Origin: Butyricicoccus sp.
GTDB lineage: Bacteria > Bacillota > Clostridia > Oscillospirales > Butyricicoccaceae
Assembly (NCBI GenBank): GCA_020025885.1
Contig: JAHHRJ010000006.1
Location: 1-64,000, forward strand
Reading direction: 5' to 3'
Length of the DNA stretch: 64,000 bases
Part shown: positions 34,201 through 42,548 of the stretch, piece by piece
How positions within the stretch are numbered: the stretch's first letter is position 1
Layout: each line of letters starts with the position of its first letter
Translations under genes and position numbers: made by a program
The notes under the pieces: model-generated
What the model was told of the DNA's origin: nothing
Databases searched by the model: none
What the model saw: the letters and a program-made list of their open reading frames with translations, nothing else

Positions 34201-36359
34201 TTATCCAGAGTCAGACGGTCATTCTTCGAAACATAATCATATGTCGTTGCTCCGTGCTTTCCATCTACAACAGACTCCAGCTTGGTGATCTTACCGTCAG
34301 CATTCTTCCAGTACTTGTAGACATTACCAACGATCATGTGCTCATCAAAGTGACGGCTGTCCTTATCATAGCCATTGCCGGAAGTCTTTCTGTCGATCAT
34401 CAGATCGGAAACAACTTCAACGTTGTTCTCAACCTTGTTGTCAGAGGTCAGGATCTTCAGTGCGCCAAGCTCACCACGAACTGTGTTCTTGCCATCATCG
34501 GTATCCAGAACCATCAGGTAGTTAGAGGTCTCAGTTGCATAGTCAGAGTATACAATGAAGCCGTTACGGTTTGTATACAGTGCAAACTGAGTGCCGAGCT
34601 CTTCCTCGTCAAAGTTCTCATACTTTGTCGGGTTCTTCGGAACGATAATGTCTGCTTCAGCCTTGTTCTGTGCCAGCTGCTTGGTCTCGCCATCGAAGGT
34701 CAGAACCAGATGATCCTTTGTGGAAACCTTATCCAATTCATGATTCTCAGCGTCTACAACCTTAACAGTTGCGGTAACAACCTCACACTTTTCCTTCTTG
34801 TCGTAAACAGTCTTGTAAGTAACCTCGAGGATGTCACCTTCCTTCAGACCTTCCGGAACAACGTACTTAACCTTGTAGTTCTTTTCGTCGTTCAGGTCGT
34901 CGAGCTTCCAAGTCTGAGTCTCAGAAGCAGTCTGCTTCTCCTCATCGCCATTCTTCTCGCTGGACTTCATGGAAGTAACAGTTACACGCTTAGAAGAAGC
35001 GGACTCTACCTTGTAGTAGTTTGCCTCGTCAACAACGATCCAGTCGATATCGCCGTCAGAATCCCAGTCCATCAGCTTGTACTGAGCGCCATCACGGATG
35101 TTCAGAGCCTTCTCTACGTCCTTATCCTTAGCAATATCCATGCCGTTGTACTTTTCCTTGGACAGGTAAGTAGTCATAGTAGTCTCAGTAGTATTCTTTG
35201 CAGTAACATTCTTTGCGTTATCTGCTACGGACTTCAGATCCAGCTTGCTCTCGCCCAGCTCGATGGTGCCGTTATCAGACTTAGAATCAGCCTTGGATGC
35301 ATCATAGTCATACTTGGTCTGACCCTTTGAGGTCTTGATTGCCTTAATGGTCCACTTGTCAGGGAATACAAACTTGCCGCCCTTGCTGCCGTCCTTCTCC
35401 CATACCGGCTTGCCGTGTTTGCCTTCGCCCCACAGCTCTACCTCGTAGCCCTTCAGAGCATCAGCATCGCCAGCATACTTGAAGGAGTATGGAATAAACT
35501 TTGTGCCATTAGAAGCCTTTGCTTCAGCAGAGTCATAGATATCGGTGGTATCATCCGCAATCGGATAAGCCAGAATGCGGCCCTCTTCCTTCTTGTCAGC
35601 ACCAACGATAACCCATGTATGCGCCTTGCAGTTTGTCAAAGTGACTTCTTCATCGTCCTTGCCGTTGAAGGTTCCCAGTCCTGCACGGCTCAGACCCCAA
35701 ACAGACTCAGCAATGGTCGGGTACTTCTCAACAGAAGTGCCGTGAGTGGTGTTCAGAATCTTTGCACCACGTGCGTAATCAGCGAACAGTGCATTGTAGA
35801 TCACCTGAGCGTCCTCGCCGCGGAGTGCGTCGGTGTCTGGAATCATGTTAACATTTTCCAGCAGACCGATTGCACGAGCGGAAGACATGTAAGAGAACGG
35901 GAAGTCCTTCTTCATGTCTGGAGTTTCGTAGCCCAGTGCACGAACCAGCATGGTAACGAATTCCTTGTCCTTAATCGGGCGGTTCGGCTCGAAGCGAGTA
36001 CCAGCAGCGTCAACACCGATTGCAACGCCGTTTACTACACAGTAGCCGATTGCAGAATCCTGCCAGGAACCCTTTACAACATCCTTAAAGTGATGTGCGC
36101 CGCCGAAACCAGCAGCATTCGGGTCACCAGTCATCAGACGTGCGATCAGGGCGCAAGCCTCTGCACGGGTGATGGTGTCCTTCGGAGCATATTTGTTCTC
36201 GCCCTTACCCTGGATAATGCCCAGGTCAGACAGCATGGTGATAGCTTCAGAGTGTTCAGAGCCTGCTGCGACATCATCATACACCTTTGCACTTGCGAAC
36301 ATGGTGAATGTGCAAGCGAAAGCCAGTACCATAGCAAGAACCTTCTTAAGATTCTTCAT
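31206..36359 (-). CDS. Giant SLH-domain surface (S-layer-like) protein 2
   Basis: 1717 residues. Signal peptide and three SLH domains are the same as in protein 1 for the first 215 residues. After that the two proteins are clearly related but diverged (WGLSRAGLGTFNGKDDEEV against WGLNRAAIGTWNKKDKDDE), and the C-terminal third (from about residue 1060) has little obvious similarity. The body carries many beta-rich modules (KFKVTGVQFARADGTTSNELK..., VAVKVVGDNLVVTPKDQNG...). It probably forms or decorates an S-layer. Start ATG at 36359 as in the paralogue. Promoter at 36417-36445 differs in its -35 from gene 1, so the two may be expressed at different strength. Confidence 0.93.
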   Translation of the reverse strand: MKNLKKVLAMVLAFACTFTMFASAKVYDDVAAGSEHSEAITMLSDLGIIQGKGENKYAPKDTITRAEACALIARLMTGDPNAAGFGGAHHFKDVVKGSWQDSAIGYCVVNGVAIGVDAAGTRFEPNRPIKDKEFVTMLVRALGYETPDMKKDFPFSYMSSARAIGLLENVNMIPDTDALRGEDAQVIYNALFADYARGAKILNTTHGTSVEKYPTIAESVWGLSRAGLGTFNGKDDEEVTLTNCKAHTWVIVGADKKEEGRILAYPIADDTTDIYDSAEAKASNGTKFIPYSFKYAGDADALKGYEVELWGEGKHGKPVWEKDGSKGGKFVFPDKWTIKAIKTSKGQTKYDYDASKADSKSDNGTIELGESKLDLKSVADNAKNVTAKNTTETTMTTYLSKEKYNGMDIAKDKDVEKALNIRDGAQYKLMDWDSDGDIDWIVVDEANYYKVESASSKRVTVTSMKSSEKNGDEEKQTASETQTWKLDDLNDEKNYKVKYVVPEGLKEGDILEVTYKTVYDKKEKCEVVTATVKVVDAENHELDKVSTKDHLVLTFDGETKQLAQNKAEADIIVPKNPTKYENFDEEELGTQFALYTNRNGFIVYSDYATETSNYLMVLDTDDGKNTVRGELGALKILTSDNKVENNVEVVSDLMIDRKTSGNGYDKDSRHFDEHMIVGNVYKYWKNADGKITKLESVVDGKHGATTYDYVSKNDRLTLDNKESYALKDAKVIFAVKPHTNANGYIQHTGADFNDLKVDEDDVLAVKQQDIPDIAGVGSTGDTNAAILDGQVAAGKSWLVSSNKFIAYKTQSNKDIDGAILGVDSFNKFNAGATKIGLVTDVSFGKGDVVSIEVATNGKVETLSSAEKTKFEDVVSVYEYANKKSYSLASRNETIKNGLAKGQNLKDYLNKNAAYAEITTNADGKLTGVLFMDDKNSEDAADGAVNAGNVVAGRYYQVSRKVIADVKEGKWLSTVKDRVQFTSDENLYTLDSKNIQKVSDLAGDVTYYTIDGRPTINGMKSSEYASKAMSILNGFDGNPTVKVGEASDVQKSEIRNDNKANDLYNVADVASKIDKNGEGDIVAVYAYGKYMGEDMTMPKPVVPEKKFKVTGVQFARADGTTSNELKTLQGSDNKFVVYVEGEATDKIVGAKMQPVGAGAARLKTEGVTGLTKENFTVQFDGEGKTPKVGDVREIDAKNKPGYYELTIVDDTDKPLNINENRKVTVSVVSAGSNNNVNIPSDVKPAIDSKPELGGGDVKDPEVTPEIPDAGSEVSKNVKNVAVKVVGDNLVVTPKDQNGSPISNLQATDFTVTINSNPVEVTATLTNATNNEWTLTPKAGTFVDQKNVVVRVGAYEEKFDNVGVVSAIKVTTHREFLNGMGYELGSVTAGEVEVATLELTNVNLDEITVFEGKSTINGISLNAEQIKQIHVKRNAKGTPALYVDAALLNAIQNSQKLEIRLTDGDLLSAAASAITAKNPAATASNGLYTLSGNTIKLTLKAEPSQYVAEKLKKAENWKIQMGASSAFTQVNTGVVTVTSVEQGASNKAEFTLTLNIPAEGVTYHDAVSSGSLQIDQTVKYEDSDKTYPLTVDGSTAAMVIEKATVVKAEITEATTNSNKNKVVVKFDLGLTLNEAKALKQEVNASLTTAFEGKTGQSATEITSGNAVTALDVLDTDQGILTLTLTNYSSSTDKFVSIKFLGSKLYNAHEAVSKGITPAL

Positions 36360-36422
36360 AGGAATATTTCCTCCTTTTATTCTTGCGGGGTCTCCCCCCA
36401 CCTTGTGTATGCTCCTATGATA
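35716..36422 (-). repeat. 707-bp block identical to 27760-28466 (SLH gene 2 copy)
   Basis: Second copy of the identical 5' block, separated by 7956 bases from the first and in the same orientation. Recombination between the two would delete the intervening WG/SLH gene and fuse the two SLH genes. Confidence 0.93.
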
Positions 36423-36445
36423 GCAGAAGATTTTTTCAACTGCAA
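36417..36445 (-). promoter_or_regulatory. Promoter of SLH protein gene 2
   Basis: Minus strand: TTGCAG (36445-36440), 17 bases, TATCAT (36422-36417). The -10 and leader are shared with gene 1; the -35 is one match poorer. Confidence 0.7.
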
Positions 36446-36630
36446 GTTTTACAGCTCATGTGTAACATAAGCGTAATCAATTGTCATTTATTCTATGTAT
36501 TTTATGACAAATATGTACTTTATATTGTGAAATAGTTTCAATTTTATACGTTTTGTATTTTTATTTTAACATTTATAATTGCGTTATTATAACAGTATAT
36601 AGTCCATAGTTACGATAGCACGTGGACATA
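36446..36630. other. AT-rich spacer between SLH gene 2 and nadE
   Basis: Very AT-rich non-coding sequence upstream of the SLH promoter. I see no gene, hairpin or repeat in it apart from short A/T tracts. Confidence 0.4.
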
Positions 36631-36672
36631 AAAAAGCGCGTCCCGCTCGCATGGTCAGCGAACAGAACGCGC
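36631..36672 (-). terminator. Terminator of nadE
   Basis: GCGCGT and ACGCGC plus inner GTTCGC/GCGAGC pairing on the minus strand, followed by six T. Confidence 0.85.
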
Positions 36673-36749
36673 AGGGCCTCATTATATTTTTGGGGTATCC
36701 CAGCTGGGCGCAAGACTGACTTTCGATCAAACGCGCAGCACTTCCCCGA

Positions 36750-38660
36750 TCAGTCTAAATTCTCTGCTTCCCGCAGCCAGACCTCACTCACGGCATCAGA
36801 CGGCATACGCCAATCCCCACGCGGAGACAACGACACCGAGCCCACCTTCGGACCATCTGGCAGACAGGAGCGCTTGAACTGCTGTTGGAAGAAACGGCGA
36901 ATAAAGGTCACCAGCCACTTTTTGACGACCGCCTTGTCATGTACTCCCTCAAAGGCATGGACTGCCACGCGGTACAGCTTACGCGGTGGGTACCCAAAGC
37001 GCATCATATAATAAAGGAAGAAATCATGCAGCTCATAAGGACCGACCAGTTCCTCAGTCTTTTGGCTGATCTCCCCATCCTTCGGCGGCAACAGCTCAGG
37101 CGATACTGGTGTCCCCAGTACATCCAGCAAGATCCCTTTGAGTTCTTCTGGCGCACGCTCTGCCTCAAATGCCGTCAGATCGCGCACCAACGTCTTGGGC
37201 ACGGATGCATTGACACCATACATGGACATATGATCGCCATTGTAAGTCGCCCAGCCAAGTGCAAGCTCGGACAGATCGCCTGTACCGATGACCAAGCCGC
37301 CCAGCTGGTTTGCAATATCCATCAGCAAATAGGTGCGCTGGCGTGCCTGTGCATTTTCAAAGGTAACATCCAGCTTGTCTGCCTCATGCCCAATGTCTGC
37401 AAAGTGCTGTGTCACCGCCGCCTTGATATCAATACAGCGCAGGGTTGTGCCGTATGCCTCTGCAAGCTGTTCTGCATTGCTCTTGGTGCGCTGTGTTGTA
37501 CCAAAACAGGGCATGGTAACTGTATGAATGCCTGAACGCTCCCAGCCCAAGAGATCAAAGGCGTGCACGGTGACAATCAGCGCGAGCGTGGAATCCAATC
37601 CGCCCGAAAGCCCAATGACTGCCGCTTTCGCGCGTGTATGGCGCAATCTTGTCGCAAGTCCTGCCGCCTGTATATGCAGAATTTCTGCACAGCGATCCGC
37701 AAGTTCTTCCTGATTTGCAGGTACGAACGGCTTTTGCGCAACTGAACGGGTCAGGCTGACTTCATGCAGCGGCAGATCAAACCAAATTTCCGTCATCCGT
37801 TCATGGGTTTGCTGGAATGTATTCATCCGGCGACGCTCATGGGATAGGCGTCCCAAATCCAGCTCACTGGAAATCAAGCCGGTTGTAAAGCGTTCGGATT
37901 CCGCCAACACTGTACCATTTTCACAAATGAAATCATGCCCAGAGAATACAAGGTCTTGTGTGGACTCCCCCAGCCCTGCATCTGCATACAAATAGCCACA
38001 TGCCAGACGCGCAGACTGTCCAGCGACCAACTGGCGGCGATATCCTGCCTTGCCGACCAGTTCAGACGATGCCGAGAGATTGACGAGAACCGTCGCGCCT
38101 GCCTCTGCCAAACGCGCAGAAGGCGGCTGCGGTACCCAAAGATCTTCACAGATTTCGCATCCCAACACAAACTCCGGCACGGTACGGCAACGGAACAGCA
38201 AGTCCACGCCCAGCGGTATGTCCTGCCCACACAGCTGTACCATGCGTGTCGGCATCCCTGCACCCGATGTAAAATGGCGTGCTTCGTAAAACTCCCCGTA
38301 ATTGGGCACGTTCTGCTTGGGCACGAGTCCAAGGATTTTTCCTTTATAACAAACTGCCGCACAATTATATAGGGCATTGTCTACACGTACTGGCAGACCG
38401 ACTGCAAACACGACCGAAAAACGTGCACTGCATTGCAGAATGCGTGTCAGTCCCTCCTCTGCTGCCCGTAGCAATGCTTCCTGCAAGAATAGATCCCCAC
38501 AGGTATAGCCCGTCAGTACAAGCTCTGGAAATACGCACAGGGAGACACCCTGCTCCGCAGCAGCGGCGATCAGTTCCTCCACCCGTGCGGTATTATATGC
38601 GCAGTCTGCAACGCGAATCCGCGGCGTTGCAGCAGCAACTTTCAGAAAACCATCTTTCAT
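36750..38660 (-). CDS. nadE: Glutamine-dependent NAD+ synthase
   Basis: NadE amidates nicotinic acid adenine dinucleotide to NAD+. The 636-residue protein has an N-terminal nitrilase-type glutaminase (catalytic Glu in FPELVLTGY, Lys in LVPKQNVPNY, Cys in LGCEICEDLW) and a C-terminal ATP pyrophosphatase synthase domain (P-loop GLSGGLDSTLAL, then GTGDLSELALGWATYNGDHMSMYG). I chose the ATG at 38660, ten bases after GGAGGA; the TTG at 38669 is too close to it. Stand-alone gene. Confidence 0.97.
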   Translation of the reverse strand: MKDGFLKVAAATPRIRVADCAYNTARVEELIAAAAEQGVSLCVFPELVLTGYTCGDLFLQEALLRAAEEGLTRILQCSARFSVVFAVGLPVRVDNALYNCAAVCYKGKILGLVPKQNVPNYGEFYEARHFTSGAGMPTRMVQLCGQDIPLGVDLLFRCRTVPEFVLGCEICEDLWVPQPPSARLAEAGATVLVNLSASSELVGKAGYRRQLVAGQSARLACGYLYADAGLGESTQDLVFSGHDFICENGTVLAESERFTTGLISSELDLGRLSHERRRMNTFQQTHERMTEIWFDLPLHEVSLTRSVAQKPFVPANQEELADRCAEILHIQAAGLATRLRHTRAKAAVIGLSGGLDSTLALIVTVHAFDLLGWERSGIHTVTMPCFGTTQRTKSNAEQLAEAYGTTLRCIDIKAAVTQHFADIGHEADKLDVTFENAQARQRTYLLMDIANQLGGLVIGTGDLSELALGWATYNGDHMSMYGVNASVPKTLVRDLTAFEAERAPEELKGILLDVLGTPVSPELLPPKDGEISQKTEELVGPYELHDFFLYYMMRFGYPPRKLYRVAVHAFEGVHDKAVVKKWLVTFIRRFFQQQFKRSCLPDGPKVGSVSLSPRGDWRMPSDAVSEVWLREAENLD

Positions 38661-38779
38661 ATTTGCCAATTCCTCCGTTCAGGAAATCATTACACGACTT
38701 TATATACTGTGATTATACCAAATGATCCAAGGATGGAGCAATGCATATTGAAGTGCTCCATCAAGTCTGCCACATCTAT

Positions 38780-39265
38780 TTACAGTTCCTCTCCCAATAG
38801 ACGCGTCAGTGCATTGGTAAGCGCTTCCCGCGAACTTGCCGTTTTATGCTGCTGGAAGGACTTCACCTGCCGGAAAACGGTCTCCGTATCGACCGCCTGC
38901 ATCAGTGCAGACGCACTCTCTTTGAGTGCGGACAGATCATGCGCGGTCAGCCATCCCAGCATCTGCTCCAGATTTTGATTGAGCTGTACATATTGCCGTG
39001 TCAGCGCGTCCAGTTCTTGCCGTGCTGCTTCGCTTGTGGCAATACGCGGCGGTTCTTGCGCTTTCTCTGGTGCATTTTCCACTGATACAGACATCGCATC
39101 GACACCAAAGAAATCGGCAATGCGCTTTTTTGTTGCAGCAGATACGGAAATCACACCGTTTTCCCACTGTGAGATCAAACTGCGTGACACGCCAGTTTTC
39201 TGGCTGAGCTGTTGCTGGGTCAGTCCTGCACGTTCACGCAAGCCTTTCAGTTCTCTGCCCTCCAT
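38780..39265 (-). CDS. XRE-family (Cro/CI-type) transcriptional regulator
   Basis: 161 residues with an N-terminal helix-turn-helix (residues about 5-55: LKGLRERAGLTQQQLSQKTGVSRSLISQWENGVISVSAATKKRIADFFGV) and a C-terminal helical region (LDALTRQYVQLNQNLEQMLGWL...) of no recognised type, perhaps for dimerisation. AGGAGGAATCAGCC precedes the ATG. A good promoter lies at 39304-39332. It stands next to the large AT-rich gap; target genes are not evident. Confidence 0.88.
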   Translation of the reverse strand: MEGRELKGLRERAGLTQQQLSQKTGVSRSLISQWENGVISVSAATKKRIADFFGVDAMSVSVENAPEKAQEPPRIATSEAARQELDALTRQYVQLNQNLEQMLGWLTAHDLSALKESASALMQAVDTETVFRQVKSFQQHKTASSREALTNALTRLLGEEL

Positions 39266-39303
39266 GGCTGATTCCTCCTTTTGTTCTGCCTTTATTCTTT
39301 TCT

Positions 39304-39332
39304 ATGATACTGTGTTTAATATTATTTGTCAA
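39304..39332 (-). promoter_or_regulatory. Promoter of the XRE regulator
   Basis: Minus strand: TTGACA (39332-39327) and TATCAT (39309-39304), 17-base spacer. Confidence 0.8.
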
Positions 39333-39334
39333 TT

Positions 39335-40423
39335 ATTCTGTCTGTTGTTTAAATACACTTGACATTACGTTCATATTTGTTCTGTGTGTTTGAACAGCTG
39401 TATTTACGCTTTCTTCTGTCGCTTGCCCTCTGCACTTCTCCCCTTGATATTCACCGAATCGCTCTTTACACACATGACATAAACGCCACGGCACCGCGCA
39501 GACAACATGGAAAGCATCAAAAACCATTCATCGTCAGCGATGCTTATATGTCTTCCGATTGCTTCGTATGCGCTGCTCTGCCCCTCCTCATTGCCTCCGC
39601 TCCCCAGAGCTTACCCTATGTATCGCCAGGGCTATTCCTACCGCATATAGAGATACACACTGCCCAGCCGCGCCCCTTGCAGTGTTCTCGCTTTTCGTTT
39701 GCGTCCAGTATGCGAATGCCCTGAAAATCCCCTGAATTTCTGCAAGTCTCCAGCTTTTTCTTGTATGCTCTATATTATTTTTGAATTTTCTGCATGTTTC
39801 TTCTTTATTAGTTGCAATATAGTATTCATATAAAGCATAAATATTCTATCGAAACCGCAAGAAAAATAACCTCATATCACAAAAAATCTCATATGATTTT
39901 CTTGCTTCCATTTGTTTTGTTTTATATATATTTTACTCTATTTTGCGAAATCAAAATAAACAGATTTCTAGTTCTATTTCTTTTATAAAAGACAAATAGG
40001 AAAATATTTTGCTATTTTAATTTTTTATAAAACGATATTTTATGTATTGAGTTTATCTTGTAAAAACAAAATATAAACGAAATAATCTGTGTTCTATCTT
40101 ATATAAAATACACCGCTCTATTTTCCATCTTCTTTCTATTTCATCAAAATTTCCCGACAAAACAATTTTGTATATTTATTCTATATTCTTTTATTCTCTG
40201 CAAATATATATCAATATTCCTGCAAATAGTCACTTTTTGTTTGAAAACCGCTGATTTGAAAATCCTATTTTCGAATGCTTTCCCGTATTTTTATTTTCTC
40301 TGTTTTTTCACAACCTATTATTTTGAAGATTTAATTTTTAACATTTTTCTCTTTTAAACCACATTTTTCATTGTTTTTTCTATTTTATGTCGAATATTCA
40401 CGAATATTTGGCTTTAAATTTTC
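39335..40423. other. Long AT-rich intergenic region, no supported gene
   Basis: About 1.1 kb without a credible gene. From roughly 39740 to 40420 the sequence is extremely AT-rich (long A/T runs, few G or C), unlike the rest of the window. The reading frames here (39359-39724 and its opposite strand) lack ribosome-binding sites and composition typical of the genes around. No tandem repeat or RNA family is recognised. Confidence 0.6.
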
Positions 40424-40452
40424 TAGACAATAGTTGAAAAATACCGTATGAT
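40424..40452 (+). promoter_or_regulatory. Likely promoter of asnB
   Basis: TAGACA (40424-40429), 17 bases, TATGAT (40447-40452). It would give a leader of about 185 nucleotides. Confidence 0.65.
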
Positions 40453-40573
40453 GTTTGTATTGCCGACTTTGAAAGGTATAAACAAATAACTTGTCAAATG
40501 TGAGAATACATTGTCAAATACATGGTATGTACCCATAATGAGGTCGAAATACTTCTGCTTTCTTGCACGCGAC

Positions 40574-40602
40574 AAAAAAGGAGGTTCCAATTTGGAACCT
40601 CC
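40574..40602 (-). terminator. Hairpin in the asnB leader with T tract on the minus strand
   Basis: GGAGGTTCCA and TGGAACCTCC form a 10-bp stem, preceded by six A on the plus strand. That is an intrinsic terminator when read on the minus strand. On the plus strand it is a leader hairpin that could affect asnB expression. Confidence 0.55.
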
Positions 40603-40644
40603 TTACATAAGCTATGAAAAAGATGTAAAAGGAGTGACTCTATT

Positions 40645-42477
40645 ATGTGTGGTATTGCTGGAAGCATTGATTTTTCTCAAAGGGCAACACGACCGGATGG
40701 ATTAAGTACGCGCATGGCGCAGTGTCTGTCACGCCGCGGTCCAGACTGTTGTGGTGTCTATGAGGATCGTCTGATAAATCTTGTGCACCGCCGCTTGATC
40801 GTCGTCGATCCAGATGGCGGCAGACAGCCCATGTATAGTCCAGATGGAAATATTATTTTGATTTATAACGGTGAGTTATATAATACACAAGAATTACGCG
40901 AACAGCTCCTCAAGCTCGGACACTCTTTCACCGGCTATTCAGATACCGAAGTTGTATTGCACGCATATCTTGCTTGGGGCACCGATGCATTCCAAAAATT
41001 CAATGGGATCTACGCCTTTGCTTTATGGGACAAACAATCCGAGTGCCTGACTTTGTGCCGCGATCGCTTGGGCGTTAAGCCGCTTTTCTATGCACGGCGT
41101 GGGCGGCTTCTTGTCTTTGGTTCGGAGCTCAAGGCGCTGTTCTGTCATCCAGCCATCCAGCCGCAGCTTGATGAAGATGGTCTGCGCACCCTATTGCTGC
41201 TTGGTCCCGCACGTCCACCACACTCAGGTGTTTTTCATGGCGTTGATTCTGTCTTGCCCGGACAATATATCACCTTTGATGCAGCAAACAACTGTCAAAA
41301 GTATTTCTATTGGAAGTTGACCGCAAAAGAACATACGGATACATTAGCGCAGACAATCGAGCATACCCGATGGCTGGTGGAAGATGCCGCAAAACGCCAG
41401 CTGGTTTCTGACGTGCCAGTCTGTACCTTCCTGTCTGGCGGTCTGGACTCATCCATTCTGTCCATGCTCGCAGCGCGTACATTCCGCGAACGCAGCGAGA
41501 CGCTGCACACCTTCTCCGTTGACTATCGGGATAACGAAAAATACTTTACGCAAAGTATTTTTGAGCCAAATTATGATAATACGTATATAGATCAAATGAC
41601 AGATTTTCTTGGTACAACACACCATAAAATCGTACTGGAACAGCCCGATTTGGTGCGCGCCTTGTCCGCCGCAGTCCAAGCCCGCGATCTTCCTGGCATG
41701 GCAGATATTGATGCGTCACTTCTGCTATTCTGTGAGGCAGTCCACGGGCAGGGCTTTACAGTCTGTCAATCGGGTGAGTGTGCCGATGAACTGTTTGGCG
41801 GTTACCCTTGGTATCACAATACAGAGCTGCTCTTTGCAGATGGCTTCCCATGGTCTCGTGCAACCGATCTGCGACGATCCATCGTGCATGACGGCATCCT
41901 GCGAGACAGTGAAGAATTCGTACGCGCCCACTACCAATACACTTGCCATGCAACACCAAAACTGGATACGGACAGCCCAAAGGAAGCGCGTATGCGAGAA
42001 ATGTTCCTCCTCAATCTGCAATGGTTTATGGCAACTCTGCTTGACCGCAAAGACCGCATGAGTATGTACACAGGGCTTGAAGTGCGTGTTCCGTTCTGCG
42101 ATCATCGTATCGTAGAGTATGCCTATAATATGCCTTGGGACTTTAAGGCACTGGATGGACGCGAAAAGGGCATCCTGCGCAAAGCATTTGCAGACGATCT
42201 GCCAGAAAAAATCGTCTGGAGAAAGAAAAGCCCCTACCCACGCACCTGTTCTCCAGAATATACTGCTCTTGTCACCGATCTGCTCAGACAAAAATTCAAT
42301 GACCCAACTTCAATTTTGCCTGAACTCTTCTGTAAAAAGGCAGTCGAAAATTTGATAGCACATCCTGATGAACTATCCACCCCTTGGTACGGTCAGCTCA
42401 TGCGCACCCCACAGATCTTTGGCTACCTCTTACAAATCGATCACTGGTTCCGCACCTACCACGTGACATTGATCTAA
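40645..42477 (+). CDS. asnB: Asparagine synthase (glutamine-hydrolysing)
   Basis: AsnB makes asparagine from aspartate, glutamine and ATP. The 610-residue protein starts with the class II amidotransferase nucleophile Cys2 (MCGIAGSIDF), has the glutaminase loop LSRRGPDCCGVY, HRRLIVVDPDGGRQPM and the ATP pyrophosphatase P-loop FLSGGLDSSILS. The C-terminal GLEVRVPFCDH motif is present. It may act in amino-acid supply or in modification of another amide acceptor; the length fits biosynthetic AsnB. The AAAAGGAG site is six bases upstream. Flanked by the AT-rich gap and a convergent rubrerythrin gene. Confidence 0.95.
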   Translation: MCGIAGSIDFSQRATRPDGLSTRMAQCLSRRGPDCCGVYEDRLINLVHRRLIVVDPDGGRQPMYSPDGNIILIYNGELYNTQELREQLLKLGHSFTGYSDTEVVLHAYLAWGTDAFQKFNGIYAFALWDKQSECLTLCRDRLGVKPLFYARRGRLLVFGSELKALFCHPAIQPQLDEDGLRTLLLLGPARPPHSGVFHGVDSVLPGQYITFDAANNCQKYFYWKLTAKEHTDTLAQTIEHTRWLVEDAAKRQLVSDVPVCTFLSGGLDSSILSMLAARTFRERSETLHTFSVDYRDNEKYFTQSIFEPNYDNTYIDQMTDFLGTTHHKIVLEQPDLVRALSAAVQARDLPGMADIDASLLLFCEAVHGQGFTVCQSGECADELFGGYPWYHNTELLFADGFPWSRATDLRRSIVHDGILRDSEEFVRAHYQYTCHATPKLDTDSPKEARMREMFLLNLQWFMATLLDRKDRMSMYTGLEVRVPFCDHRIVEYAYNMPWDFKALDGREKGILRKAFADDLPEKIVWRKKSPYPRTCSPEYTALVTDLLRQKFNDPTSILPELFCKKAVENLIAHPDELSTPWYGQLMRTPQIFGYLLQIDHWFRTYHVTLI

Positions 42478-42480
42478 AAA

Positions 42481-42518
42481 CAAAGACAGCAGATGCGATG
42501 ATGCACCTGCTGTCTTTT
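42481..42518. terminator. Bidirectional terminator between asnB and rubrerythrin genes
   Basis: AAAGACAGCAG and CTGCTGTCTTT form an 11-bp stem with A/T-rich flanks, placed between the two convergent genes. Confidence 0.85.
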
Positions 42519-42548
42519 GTTATCTGTATTTCCATTTGCTGACCGTTC

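Noticed and set aside
31206..36359. Phase-variable or silent (promoterless) SLH cassette
   Set aside because: Both SLH genes have their own 17-bp-spaced promoter and ribosome-binding site, so neither is a silent cassette; no inverted repeats flank an invertible promoter.
39359..39724. 121-codon frame in the AT-rich gap
   Set aside because: No ribosome-binding site, no recognisable product, and an overlapping frame on the other strand; treated as chance.
40511..40705. 64-codon frame across the asnB start
   Set aside because: It runs through the leader hairpin and overlaps asnB in another frame; no upstream initiation site.
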